Below are positions 18,278 to 26,557 of a stretch of 64,000 nucleotides of DNA, one piece after another. The notes below the pieces were generated by a model. The model saw nothing but the letters and a program-made list of their open reading frames with translations, ran no database searches and was not told where the DNA came from. Source of the DNA: Lachnospiraceae bacterium UBA3282 (GTDB lineage: Bacteria; Bacillota; Clostridia; Lachnospirales; Lachnospiraceae); contig DETS01000103.1 in the NCBI GenBank assembly GCA_002361735.1, positions 4,505-68,504 on the forward strand. The letters are read 5' to 3'. Made by a program: the position numbers and the translations under genes. Each line of letters starts with the position of its first letter. The stretch's first letter is position 1.

Positions 18278-19726
18278 ATGGATATTTTAGATATGACCGC
18301 GCTGCAGTTGTCCGCGGCGATCAAGCAGGGCGAGACCACCGCGGTGGAAGCGACGCAGCAGGTGTTGGCGCAGATCGACGCACAGGACAAAACTTACAAC
18401 TGCTATGTCACAGTGGACGCGGAGGGTGCGCTTGCGCAGGCAGAGGCGGTGCAGAAACGGATCGAGGCAGGAGAACCCACGGGACCGCTGGCGGGGGTCC
18501 CCGTGGCGTTGAAGGACAATCTCTGCACGGAGGGGCTGCGAACGACCTGTTCTTCTAAGATCCTGCACAATTTCGTGCCCATCTACACGGCGGAGGCAGT
18601 GAAGAATCTGCAAAAGGCGGGAGCGGTGATCCTTGGCAAGACCAATATGGACGAGTTTGCCATGGGTTCCACCACGGAGACCTCGGCTTATGGGGTGACG
18701 AGAAATCCGCATAATACGGAGCATGTACCGGGTGGTTCTTCCGGCGGTTCCGCGGCGGCAGTCGCGGCAAACGAATGCTTTTATGCCATCGGTTCCGATA
18801 CGGGCGGTTCCATCAGGCAGCCTGCTTCTTACTGCGGCGTGGTGGGGATGAAGCCAACCTACGGCACGGTGTCCCGCTATGGCTTGATTGCCTACGGTTC
18901 TTCTCTGGATCAGATCGGACCGCTGACAAAAGACGTAGCGGATTGCGCGGCAGTACTCGAAGCCTTATCCTCCCATGACGAGAAGGATTCTACCTCGATT
19001 GCAAGGGAGGACACGGACTTTACAACTGCCCTTACAGATGATGTGAAAGGGCTCCGCATCGGGATTCCAAACGACTATCTGGGAGAAGGGTTGGACGCGG
19101 AAGTGCGGGACGCCATCCTTTGCGCAGCGGATGTATTAAAAGAAAAAGGGGCGGTGGTGGAGTATTTTGACTTAAGTCTGGTGGAGTACGCCATTCCCGC
19201 TTACTATACCATCGCGGCGGCGGAGGCAAGTTCTAATCTTGAACGCTTCGACGGCGTTAAGTACGGCTATCGTACCGAGGACTATGCAGGGCTTCATAAT
19301 ATGTATAAAAAATCCCGCTCCGAAGGCTTTGGTGAGGAGGTAAAGCGCCGTATCATGCTGGGTTCCTTTGTTTTGAGTTCCGGTTACTATGACGCTTATT
19401 ATCTGAAAGCATTGAAGGTAAAGGCACTGATCAAAAAGGCTTTCGACGACGCGTTTTCCAAGTATGATATCATCTTAGGACCCGCTGCGCCGACTACTGC
19501 GCCGAAACTGGGGGAGAGCCTTGCAGATCCGATCCGGATGTATCTGGGCGATATCTACACGATCGCCGTCAATCTGGCAGGGCTGCCAGGTATCTGCCTG
19601 CCTTGCGGAAAAGATGGAAAAGGGCTGCCCATCGGTCTGCAGCTGATCGGGGACTGTTTTCAGGAGAAGAAGCTGATCCGCGCGGCGTATTCCTACCAAC
19701 AGGAGGTGAAACGCAATGGCAAATAA
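18278..19726 (+). CDS. gatA: Asp-tRNA(Asn)/Glu-tRNA(Gln) amidotransferase subunit A
   Basis: The glutaminase subunit of GatCAB; it releases ammonia from glutamine for amidation of mischarged tRNA. The 482-residue amidase-signature protein has the full Ser-cisSer-Lys triad at Lys79 (VALKDN), Ser154 (PGGSSGGS) and Ser178 (SDTGGSIRQ), matching the numbering of characterised GatA proteins, which supports the start at 18278 (AGGAAAGGAAA upstream). It overlaps gatB by 11 bp. Confidence 0.97.
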   Translation: MDILDMTALQLSAAIKQGETTAVEATQQVLAQIDAQDKTYNCYVTVDAEGALAQAEAVQKRIEAGEPTGPLAGVPVALKDNLCTEGLRTTCSSKILHNFVPIYTAEAVKNLQKAGAVILGKTNMDEFAMGSTTETSAYGVTRNPHNTEHVPGGSSGGSAAAVAANECFYAIGSDTGGSIRQPASYCGVVGMKPTYGTVSRYGLIAYGSSLDQIGPLTKDVADCAAVLEALSSHDEKDSTSIAREDTDFTTALTDDVKGLRIGIPNDYLGEGLDAEVRDAILCAADVLKEKGAVVEYFDLSLVEYAIPAYYTIAAAEASSNLERFDGVKYGYRTEDYAGLHNMYKKSRSEGFGEEVKRRIMLGSFVLSSGYYDAYYLKALKVKALIKKAFDDAFSKYDIILGPAAPTTAPKLGESLADPIRMYLGDIYTIAVNLAGLPGICLPCGKDGKGLPIGLQLIGDCFQEKKLIRAAYSYQQEVKRNGK

Positions 19727-21155
19727 ACAATACGAAACCGTCATCGGTTTGGAAGTCCACGTCGAACTGGCGACCAAAACCAAAATATTCTGCGGCTGCT
19801 CCACTGCCTTTGGCGCAGCGCCCAACACCCAAACCTGCCCGGTCTGCACGGGAATGCCGGGTTCCCTGCCTGTGCTCAATAAGCAGGTTTTGGAGTATGC
19901 CATTGCGGTGGGGCTTGCGACAGACTGTGACATTACCAGATATGCGAAATTTGACAGAAAAAATTATTTTTACCCCGATAATCCGCAAAATTATCAGATT
20001 TCCCAGCTCTACCTTCCCATCTGTCGAAACGGCGGCGTGGAGATTGAAACAGAGGCTGGCGGGAAAAAGACCGTGGGGATCCACGAGATCCATATGGAGG
20101 AGGACGCGGGTAAGCTTATCCACGACGAGTGGGAGGATTGCTCACTGGTGGACTACAACCGTTCCGGCGTGCCTTTGATCGAGATCGTGTCGGAACCCGA
20201 TATGCGGAGCGCCGAGGAGGTCATTGCTTACTTGGAGACGCTTCGACAGGTGATTCAGTATCTGGGCGCTTCTGACTGTAAATTGCAGGAAGGCTCCATG
20301 CGTGCGGACGTCAACCTTTCCGTCAGGGAAGCGGGAACGGAAGCCTTTGGCACCAGAACGGAGATGAAAAACTTAAACAGTTTCCGTGCCATCACCCGCG
20401 CCATCGAGGGAGAGCGGGAGCGGCAGATCGACCTGTTGGAAGCCGGGGAGAGTGTGGTGCAGGAGACCAGAAGGTGGGACGATACGAAAGGGGAATCCTA
20501 TGCGATGCGCAGCAAGGAGGATGCCCAGGATTACCGTTATTTTCCGGATCCCGACCTGGTGCCGATCACGGTGAGTGACGAGATGTTGGCAAAGATCAAG
20601 GAACAGCAGCCCGAGTTTCGCCCGGAAAAAATGGCGCGTTACAAGACGGAATTTGACATTCCCGATTACGATATCGAGATCATCACGGGCGAAAAGGCAT
20701 TAGCCGATCTGTTTGAGGAGACGGTGGCTTTCGGTGCTTCGCCCAAAAAGGCATCCAACTGGCTGATGGGGGAGACACTGCGGCTGATGAAGGAGCAGGA
20801 GCTGGATGCGGGGGATCTTCGCTTTTCTCCGGAAAATCTGGCAAAGCTGATCGCCTTGACCGAGAAAAAGGTGATCAACAGCTCTGTGGCGAAAGAAGTT
20901 TTTGAAGTGATGTTTGCCGAGAATGTGGATCCCGAACAGTACGTGGAGGAGAAGGGCTTAAAGACGGAAAACGATGAAGGTGCCCTTAAAAAGGTGCTGG
21001 AGGAAGTAATTGCGGCGAACCCGCAGTCTGTGGAGGATTACCGAAACGGCAAAGAAAAAGCAATCGGTTTTCTGGTGGGGCAGACGATGAAGGCAATGAA
21101 GGGCAAGGCGGATCCCGCGACTGTCAATCAAATGCTGCGGGAACTGTTATCATAA
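19716..21155 (+). CDS. gatB: Asp-tRNA(Asn)/Glu-tRNA(Gln) amidotransferase subunit B
   Basis: The tRNA-binding kinase/amidase subunit of GatCAB. The 479-residue protein has the N-terminal catalytic cradle with ETVIGLEVHVEL, the cysteine pairs CGCS and CPVC that bind zinc, the DYNRSGVPLIEIVSEPD motif, and the C-terminal helical and YqeY-like tail domains (VNSSVAKEVFE region and NPQSVEDYRNGKEKAIGFLV). It ends the aspS-gatCAB operon, followed by a strong bidirectional terminator. Confidence 0.97.
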   Translation: MANKQYETVIGLEVHVELATKTKIFCGCSTAFGAAPNTQTCPVCTGMPGSLPVLNKQVLEYAIAVGLATDCDITRYAKFDRKNYFYPDNPQNYQISQLYLPICRNGGVEIETEAGGKKTVGIHEIHMEEDAGKLIHDEWEDCSLVDYNRSGVPLIEIVSEPDMRSAEEVIAYLETLRQVIQYLGASDCKLQEGSMRADVNLSVREAGTEAFGTRTEMKNLNSFRAITRAIEGERERQIDLLEAGESVVQETRRWDDTKGESYAMRSKEDAQDYRYFPDPDLVPITVSDEMLAKIKEQQPEFRPEKMARYKTEFDIPDYDIEIITGEKALADLFEETVAFGASPKKASNWLMGETLRLMKEQELDAGDLRFSPENLAKLIALTEKKVINSSVAKEVFEVMFAENVDPEQYVEEKGLKTENDEGALKKVLEEVIAANPQSVEDYRNGKEKAIGFLVGQTMKAMKGKADPATVNQMLRELLS

Positions 21156-21170
21156 TGATAAACAGGGCAT

Positions 21171-21222
21171 AAAAAGAGCGGGAATAGAGGCTTGAGAGCC
21201 ACTATTTCCGCTCGGCTTTTTA
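21171..21222. terminator. Bidirectional terminator between gatB and the minus-strand gene
   Basis: GAGCGGGAATAG (21176-21187) pairs with CTATTTCCGCTC (21202-21213) with one G-T pair, with a GGCT/AGCC inner stem. A-run AAAAAG on the left and GGCTTTTT on the right give U-tracts for both directions, serving gatB and the convergent gene at 21220-22044, whose stop lies at its edge. Confidence 0.88.
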
Positions 21223-22044
21223 GTGTATATCCAGATAAGAAAGGAACTGCAGTGCTAGGGAGGGATCTTCCACCGACAGCGGGATGCCTGCCACGGTCTC
21301 CATGGGATATCCCTGAAATACGTGCTCGCCATCCTGCAGATAATTGTAGTAACCTGCCTCTGCCAGCTTATTTCCGGAGGTGGGGATGCGGATGCCCACG
21401 GGAATCGGCTTTTTCATGGAAGCGGGATCGCTGTGGTCAACGACTTTTTCATAAAAAGCCCTTTGAGCAGCCTCCATTTCTTCCAGAGTGGTGCCGGTAT
21501 CCTCATCGAAGACGGCCGCATCCGTATAATAGAGAAGGTCGGAATAGGCGGCAAGCTCCTCCTCAGAAAAAATCTGCGAGAGATCATAAAAGGTCTCTAC
21601 ATGAGCGTAATCCTCAAAGGTTTCCGTGTCGGCGATGATCATGTGAATATCGCCGGCGTGCATCATAGCCGCCATTTTCTGGCGGTTTGCCATATCATAC
21701 TGGGAACCGCCGTCAGACGATTGGGTGATGGAGGTGTCGATGCAGACCCGATAAGTTTCCGAGTCGATTCCCGCATATTCCGGAAATTCATTTTCCCACA
21801 TGACATTAGTGTCATTACTATCCAGACCGCTAAAAGCGTTCATCAGAACAGCGTAAAAGGCATAGGGTTTATTTTCCTTTATCTGATGGATCAAGCTGAT
21901 TACAAATATGACCGCGCAGATTACGACAATGGTGTGAATTTTGTAATAGTCCCAAAAGTAAGCGAGTTTTCCTTTCATGCCCATTTCTTTTGCTTTCTGA
22001 TGTTGTTCTTTGATTTCATCGTGGACTGAGTTTCCTGTCGCCAT
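21220..22044 (-). CDS. Single-pass membrane protein of unknown function
   Basis: A 274-residue protein with a charged N-terminal 30 residues, one transmembrane helix at about residues 37-55 (IHTIVVICAVIFVISLI), and an acidic outside domain. I do not recognise the family. Clostridial proteins of this architecture (short cytosolic part, one helix, roughly 200-residue acidic extracellular domain with periplasmic-binding-like features such as DIHMIIADTETFEDYA) are common and unstudied. It is the only clear minus-strand gene in the window, has its own promoter at 22141-22168, AGAAAGGA before the ATG, and shares the terminator with gatB. Confidence 0.72.
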   Translation of the reverse strand: MATGNSVHDEIKEQHQKAKEMGMKGKLAYFWDYYKIHTIVVICAVIFVISLIHQIKENKPYAFYAVLMNAFSGLDSNDTNVMWENEFPEYAGIDSETYRVCIDTSITQSSDGGSQYDMANRQKMAAMMHAGDIHMIIADTETFEDYAHVETFYDLSQIFSEEELAAYSDLLYYTDAAVFDEDTGTTLEEMEAAQRAFYEKVVDHSDPASMKKPIPVGIRIPTSGNKLAEAGYYNYLQDGEHVFQGYPMETVAGIPLSVEDPSLALQFLSYLDIH

Positions 22045-22140
22045 AGTGATTTTCCTTTCTGCCTGCCGTTATATCTTATGTGTTATTCACAGTGCGGATA
22101 TCCTATATTTGCATGCTGTCCATTTTCAACATATATATCC

Positions 22141-22168
22141 ATCATAAACGCATATGGAAAAAAGTCAA
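22141..22168 (-). promoter_or_regulatory. Sigma-A promoter for the minus-strand membrane protein
   Basis: On the minus strand TTGACT (22168-22163), 16 bases, TATGAT (22146-22141). It lies about 100 bp before the start codon at 22044. Confidence 0.6.
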
Positions 22169-22242
22169 TGTAGGAAGCAGAAAGTTTGCGTAAAATTTTT
22201 ATAAAGAACAGCAATCAGGAGTGCGATATTACGATAAGATGA

Positions 22243-22271
22243 TTTACAAATTTCGTTTTCGATGATAGAAT
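22243..22271 (+). promoter_or_regulatory. Sigma-A promoter for the AAA/PD-(D/E)XK gene
   Basis: TTTACA (22243-22248), 17-base spacer, TAGAAT (22266-22271), about 50 bp before the start codon at 22320. Confidence 0.65.
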
Positions 22272-22319
22272 GGGCATAAGAATATTTAAGAGACAGCAAA
22301 AGGAAGTATGGAGGCTCTT

Positions 22320-24014
22320 ATGGCGAGAACGGTAGGAATCGGGATTCAGGATTTTGGTAAGATTAGAGAAAATGATTGTTTCTATGTCGATAAGACCCGT
22401 TTTATCAGGGAGTGGTGGGAAAGTAAGGATGAGGTGACACTGATCGCGCGCCCGCGTCGCTTTGGAAAGACCCTGAACATGAGCATGACGGAGCAGTTCT
22501 TTTCAGTTAAATACGCGGGAAGAGTCGATTTGTTTGCAGGACTGAATATCTGGCAGGAGGAGAAGTACCGTGCGTTACAGGGAACCTATCCCGTAATCAG
22601 CCTTTCGTTTGCAAATATCAAAGAGACCAACTATCAGAATGCCCGCAAAAAGATATGCCGGATCTTGGCGGAGCTTTACGCGAACTGCGAGTTTTTGCTG
22701 GATGGTGATATTCTGGCGGAAGGAGATAAAGCCTTTTTTAAAAGTGTGTCCGCAGATATGGATGACGTGACGGCAACACTGGCGATTCATTATCTTTCGA
22801 AATATTTACATGCCTATTACGGGAAAAAGGTCATTATTCTTTTGGACGAATACGACACCCCCATGCAGGAAGCTTATGTCCATGGCTACTGGGAGGAAAT
22901 CGTGGCGTTTACCAGGAGCTTGTTCAATTCTGCCTTCAAAACGAACCCATGGCTGGAACGCGCCATTATGACGGGGATTACCAGAGTGAGCAAGGAATCC
23001 ATCTTTTCAGACCTCAATAATCTGGAAGTAGTTACCACTACCGCAGATAAATACGAAACAGCTTTTGGATTTACGGAAGAAGAAGTGTTTGCGGCGTTGG
23101 ATGAATGTGGGATGGGTGAGAAAAAACAGGATGTGAAACGATGGTATGACGGTTTCATTTTTGGAGGAACAAAAGATATTTACAATCCTTGGTCCATTCT
23201 CAATTTTTTGGATAAGGGAAAAATCACTACGTACTGGGCAAACACCAGCTCCAATAGCCTTGTAGGAAAGCTGATTCGCGAGGGCGGCAGGAGTGTGAAA
23301 GAATCTTTTGAAAGTCTGATAAAGGGGGAGCATCTGTGGGTGCCCATCGACGAACAGATTGTTTATAACCAACTGGATGGAAATGAGAATGCAATCTGGA
23401 GCCTGTTGGTGACGAGCGGTTACCTAAAAATCCTGGATTATGAAAAGTATGAGGAAGATGATTTCGTTGGAGATCCTAAATATGAGCTGGCACTGACAAA
23501 CCATGAGGTGGAGATCATGTTCAAAAATATGATCAGCGGCTGGTTCGTAAGTTCGGCATCGAATTATAACGATTTTATCAAGGCGCTTTTGGCGGATGAT
23601 CAGGAGGCCATGAATGAATATATGAACCGGGTGGCGCTCGCGACTTTCAGCTACTTTGATACCGGGAAACAGGGATTTGGGAAGGCGGAACCGGAGCGCT
23701 TCTATCATGGCTTCGTGCTTGGACTGATGGTGGATCTGGAAGACCGCTATGAGATTACCTCCAACAGAGAAAGTGGGTTCGGCAGATATGATATCATGCT
23801 CGAGCCGAAGCGGGATAATCTGGATGCGATCGTGATCGAGTTTAAGGTGCTGAATCCCAGAAAGGACGGTAGCCTTGAAGATACCGTAAAGGCGGCGCAT
23901 TTGCAGATCGAGGAGAAGAAGTATGAGGAGTCGTTGATTGCGAAGGGGATTCCGGGGGAGCGGATTCGGAAGTATGGGTTTGCTTTTGAGGGGAAGGAAG
24001 TGCTGATTGGGTAG
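22320..24014 (+). CDS. AAA-ATPase-like protein with C-terminal PD-(D/E)XK nuclease-like domain
   Basis: A 564-residue protein of the widespread family with an AAA-ATPase-like domain followed by a PD-(D/E)XK nuclease superfamily domain (often called DUF1703). The N-terminus has VGIQDF-type and FYVDKT motifs and a modified P-loop in LIARPRRFGKTLNMSM near residues 45-60; LLDEYDTPM near residue 180 is the Walker B-like part. The C-terminus has RYDIML and IVIEFK, the nuclease-like core. These genes occur in many copies in gut Clostridia and Bacteroidetes; the role is unknown. The start at 22320 has GGAGG five bases before it; 22308 is an alternative. It has its own promoter. Confidence 0.85.
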   Translation: MARTVGIGIQDFGKIRENDCFYVDKTRFIREWWESKDEVTLIARPRRFGKTLNMSMTEQFFSVKYAGRVDLFAGLNIWQEEKYRALQGTYPVISLSFANIKETNYQNARKKICRILAELYANCEFLLDGDILAEGDKAFFKSVSADMDDVTATLAIHYLSKYLHAYYGKKVIILLDEYDTPMQEAYVHGYWEEIVAFTRSLFNSAFKTNPWLERAIMTGITRVSKESIFSDLNNLEVVTTTADKYETAFGFTEEEVFAALDECGMGEKKQDVKRWYDGFIFGGTKDIYNPWSILNFLDKGKITTYWANTSSNSLVGKLIREGGRSVKESFESLIKGEHLWVPIDEQIVYNQLDGNENAIWSLLVTSGYLKILDYEKYEEDDFVGDPKYELALTNHEVEIMFKNMISGWFVSSASNYNDFIKALLADDQEAMNEYMNRVALATFSYFDTGKQGFGKAEPERFYHGFVLGLMVDLEDRYEITSNRESGFGRYDIMLEPKRDNLDAIVIEFKVLNPRKDGSLEDTVKAAHLQIEEKKYEESLIAKGIPGERIRKYGFAFEGKEVLIG

Positions 24015-24059
24015 AAGGGCTTTAGACGCAGGGGAAGACTGCTGTTGGTTTTGGAAAAA

Positions 24060-24088
24060 TTGACACACATTGTCATAACAGATATAAT
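24060..24088 (+). promoter_or_regulatory. Consensus sigma-A promoter with operator-like inverted repeat, upstream of the toxin pair
   Basis: TTGACA (24060-24065), 17 bases, TATAAT (24083-24088): a perfect match to the sigma-A consensus. The perfect inverted repeat TGACA-CACAT-TGTCA (24061-24075) overlaps the -35 box and could be a repressor site. The first toxin gene starts 38 bp after the -10 box. Confidence 0.88.
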
Positions 24089-24126
24089 GAATACAAAATA
24101 AAGTCGTAGTAAAGGGGGATTATTAC

Positions 24127-25431
24127 GTGAGTGAACCAATGAAAAATGCGCAGAATGACCTGATACAGGCAATCGCGCAGGCATCTCAAAATGCGGAGCG
24201 GGCAAAATTCGGACAGGTGGCATCGGCGGTATTCAGTCTGATGAACGGCGTTTCCCAAATAGAGCCTTTTCGCGATGTTGTCGCTGCGGCGGGAGCCGTG
24301 GATGAATTGTCACAGACAGCGGTGCAGAGGCAAAGGGGCCTGATCCTTTCCAAAGATGATTTAAAGAGCATTCTCAGATACGTGGATATGGCGAAAGCGC
24401 TGCCGCTTACGGAAAGTGATGCGGAAAGGTACTTGGGATATAAGAAAGACAATCTGTTTTTTAAGGAGGAAAGTCATGAATTTTTGCTGCCGCACAATCA
24501 GGTGAAGTTCGACAGACCGATCGTGGAACATGCGGACCAGTGGGCGCCGCTTGCGGTGCAAGTGCAGAGTTTAGGAAAATATCTGAGTGACTATGCGCAG
24601 TCCTTTGTGAAAAAGGCTGACGAAGTGATTAAGGTGTTGAACGATCTGAACGAATATTTAATTGTTCGTGGGGGCGTTATCGATGACAAGAGCACGATAA
24701 TTGTGGCCTATGCCACGGATGTGCTGAGAGCATGGAAGAAAAATACACGGTTTTACAGGGATAAGGTAGAGGTAGTCTATCGGAACCTGAATACTTTCAG
24801 AAACAGGCTGAACGATACGGTCAGCAAGAGTATCGAGGAGCGTTCTTTGGCGATTGCGCGCTTGAATCTGTGCGGAGAGGAAACTGAACTGCAGCAGCAG
24901 ATTAAGGCATTAGAGGATGAAAAGGAAGGGCTTGAGAAGGAATATGACCAGGCTGTCGGACTTGCATTTACCGGTACGGCAGGGTTCCTGTTTTTTGGTG
25001 CGGTGGGGATCATAGCCTGGGCGATTACGGGAGGTATCTACGGGGATAAAGCTGAAAAACTCAGGAAACAAAAGGATGAAAAGGGCAAGAAAATAGATGA
25101 GCTGCAGGCCAGGCTGACTGCGTGCAGCGAAATCGAAGGTAATATTAGTAAGCTGCAGACTTCCCTGGCGGATATGTCCCATGCGCTGTTGGCGGCAGAT
25201 ATTGGATTACAGCATCTCATAATTGCCTGGGACAGTATCGAACAGGATATCGACAGTGCCATGGAGCATCTTAACAGGATGGATGATCCGGAATATGCGG
25301 GCTTTGTCGGTACGCTGAAAAGTGAGGTAGTGGAGGCCAGGACTTCATGGGCCGATTGTGAAAACATTGCGGGCGATCTGCTGCAGTGTTTTAAAGATGC
25401 CTATAAGGAATATATGGACGAGAAAAAATAG
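24127..25431 (+). CDS. xaxA: XaxA/YaxA-like subunit of a binary alpha-pore-forming toxin
   Basis: A 434-residue, mostly helical protein that I recognise as a homologue of XaxA (Xenorhabdus) and YaxA (Yersinia), the A component of a two-part cytolysin. Two regions carry the match: residues about 69-107, with LSKDDLKSILRYVDMAKALP and ERYLGYKK, and residues about 270-325, where a hydrophobic hairpin (LAFTGTAGF...IAWAITGGIYG, 276-306) is flanked by KEYDQAVG and DKAEKLRKQKDEK; these closely follow the corresponding YaxA segments as I remember them. Length is near the usual 400-410. No signal peptide is present, as in known family members. GTG start at 24127 has AAAGGGGG eight bases before. The B component gene follows after 18 bp. 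Confidence 0.82.
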   Translation: MSEPMKNAQNDLIQAIAQASQNAERAKFGQVASAVFSLMNGVSQIEPFRDVVAAAGAVDELSQTAVQRQRGLILSKDDLKSILRYVDMAKALPLTESDAERYLGYKKDNLFFKEESHEFLLPHNQVKFDRPIVEHADQWAPLAVQVQSLGKYLSDYAQSFVKKADEVIKVLNDLNEYLIVRGGVIDDKSTIIVAYATDVLRAWKKNTRFYRDKVEVVYRNLNTFRNRLNDTVSKSIEERSLAIARLNLCGEETELQQQIKALEDEKEGLEKEYDQAVGLAFTGTAGFLFFGAVGIIAWAITGGIYGDKAEKLRKQKDEKGKKIDELQARLTACSEIEGNISKLQTSLADMSHALLAADIGLQHLIIAWDSIEQDIDSAMEHLNRMDDPEYAGFVGTLKSEVVEARTSWADCENIAGDLLQCFKDAYKEYMDEKK

Positions 25432-25449
25432 ACAGCCAAAGGGGATTAT

Positions 25450-26481
25450 ATGAAATTTGATCGAGCAAAGATGGAGGATGTCCACTACCGGATTAAGAAG
25501 GTGGACATGGATCATTTTCCGGATACCATGAAAGAACTGTTTTTGTCAGCAATCAGTCTGCGTACTTATGAACAGCAGATCTATCAGGTATTCGCACAGA
25601 CCGTGTACAGTGAATTTCCTGTCATGCTTAGAAACGCAGGGCGCTATTCCAAGCCGCAGCAGTTTGAGGAGATAAAGGAACAGCTTCACAAAGCGGGGAC
25701 ACCGGAAGAAAAAATGGTGTTTACAGATATATTAGCCAATCGGGAGAATATTTTTCAAAGAGAGGGAAAGAAATTTTACGATTGGTTTCAGGCGATTGTC
25801 AAAGTGGTGCGGGAAAATGGCGGCATTATCGAGAAAAATTGTAGGAAGGATTTGACTTTCGGCATATTTTTCTACGGAAAGATAGAGGATTCCCTGCGCG
25901 TCAGAGGGGATCAGATTGCGAAGATGGCCGAGGTGATCAAAAATGTGTATGTGGAGCCGATGCAGGCGCTGAAGGATAAGATCAAGGCCTATAATGCGGA
26001 GATAGATACTTATCTGGATCCCAATAAGGCGTTTGAGCGTTTTATGAAGGCGCTGCCAAGCGCGAATGAATTTGCGGATCTTACCAAATTTATCGATAGC
26101 AAGGCGGATGGCAAGATACAGGCGATGAAGGCCGCGTATTCGGCAGCGCTTAGCGGGATAGAATACATCGGCACTAAGATCATAAATCTGGAAAATATGG
26201 AGGAACGCCGCAAACTGCAGGAGGAATTAGATGAGCTGAGGCGGCAGTATGAGAAATATAGAAAACAGTATGAGAATGTGGTCGATGAGTATGACAAAGT
26301 GAAAAATCTGCTGGTATTTATGGACGATCTCAAGTATTTTTCGGATTATGTGAAACATTTTAGCAATCAGGCGGCGGAAGAACTTAGTCAGTTAGAACAG
26401 GCGCTTGCCGGGCGGGATGCGGCGGCATTTCACACCTGCTTAGAGAGGATGGAGAAGGAATATTCCGTTTTTTGGAAGTGA
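25450..26481 (+). CDS. xaxB: XaxB/YaxB-like subunit of a binary alpha-pore-forming toxin
   Basis: A 343-residue helical protein encoded 18 bp after the XaxA-like gene. Size (XaxB/YaxB are about 340-350 residues), gene order A then B, lack of a signal peptide and long amphipathic helices, including a coiled coil at about residues 250-290 (MEERRKLQEELDELRRQYEK), fit the B component, which partners the A subunit in the pore. The direct sequence match is less clear to me than for the A subunit, so the assignment leans on context. AAGGGG precedes the ATG. No terminator is visible behind it; a sigma-28 promoter for the next gene begins 8 bp downstream. Confidence 0.68.
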   Translation: MKFDRAKMEDVHYRIKKVDMDHFPDTMKELFLSAISLRTYEQQIYQVFAQTVYSEFPVMLRNAGRYSKPQQFEEIKEQLHKAGTPEEKMVFTDILANRENIFQREGKKFYDWFQAIVKVVRENGGIIEKNCRKDLTFGIFFYGKIEDSLRVRGDQIAKMAEVIKNVYVEPMQALKDKIKAYNAEIDTYLDPNKAFERFMKALPSANEFADLTKFIDSKADGKIQAMKAAYSAALSGIEYIGTKIINLENMEERRKLQEELDELRRQYEKYRKQYENVVDEYDKVKNLLVFMDDLKYFSDYVKHFSNQAAEELSQLEQALAGRDAAAFHTCLERMEKEYSVFWK

Positions 26482-26489
26482 AGGCGGCG

Positions 26490-26517
26490 TAAAGTTTTCT
26501 CTGTGTTTTGCCGATAC
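26490..26517 (+). promoter_or_regulatory. Near-consensus sigma-28 (sigma-D) promoter opening the glycan island
   Basis: TAAAGTTT (26490-26497), 12 bases, GCCGATAC (26510-26517). This matches the flagellar sigma factor consensus (TAAA-N14-16-GCCGATAT in Bacillus; TAAAGTTT-N11-GCCGATAA in enterics) except for the last base. It lies about 40 bp before the first gene of the 25-kb co-directional island. Confidence 0.82.
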
Positions 26518-26557
26518 ATAAGAAGATACCTTTTTCTTGAACAGGACGGGCCAAAAT

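Noticed and set aside
22320..24014. Transposase or defence nuclease
   Set aside because: The AAA-like plus PD-(D/E)XK family is widespread in gut bacteria without known mobility; no inverted repeats or target duplications were seen around it.
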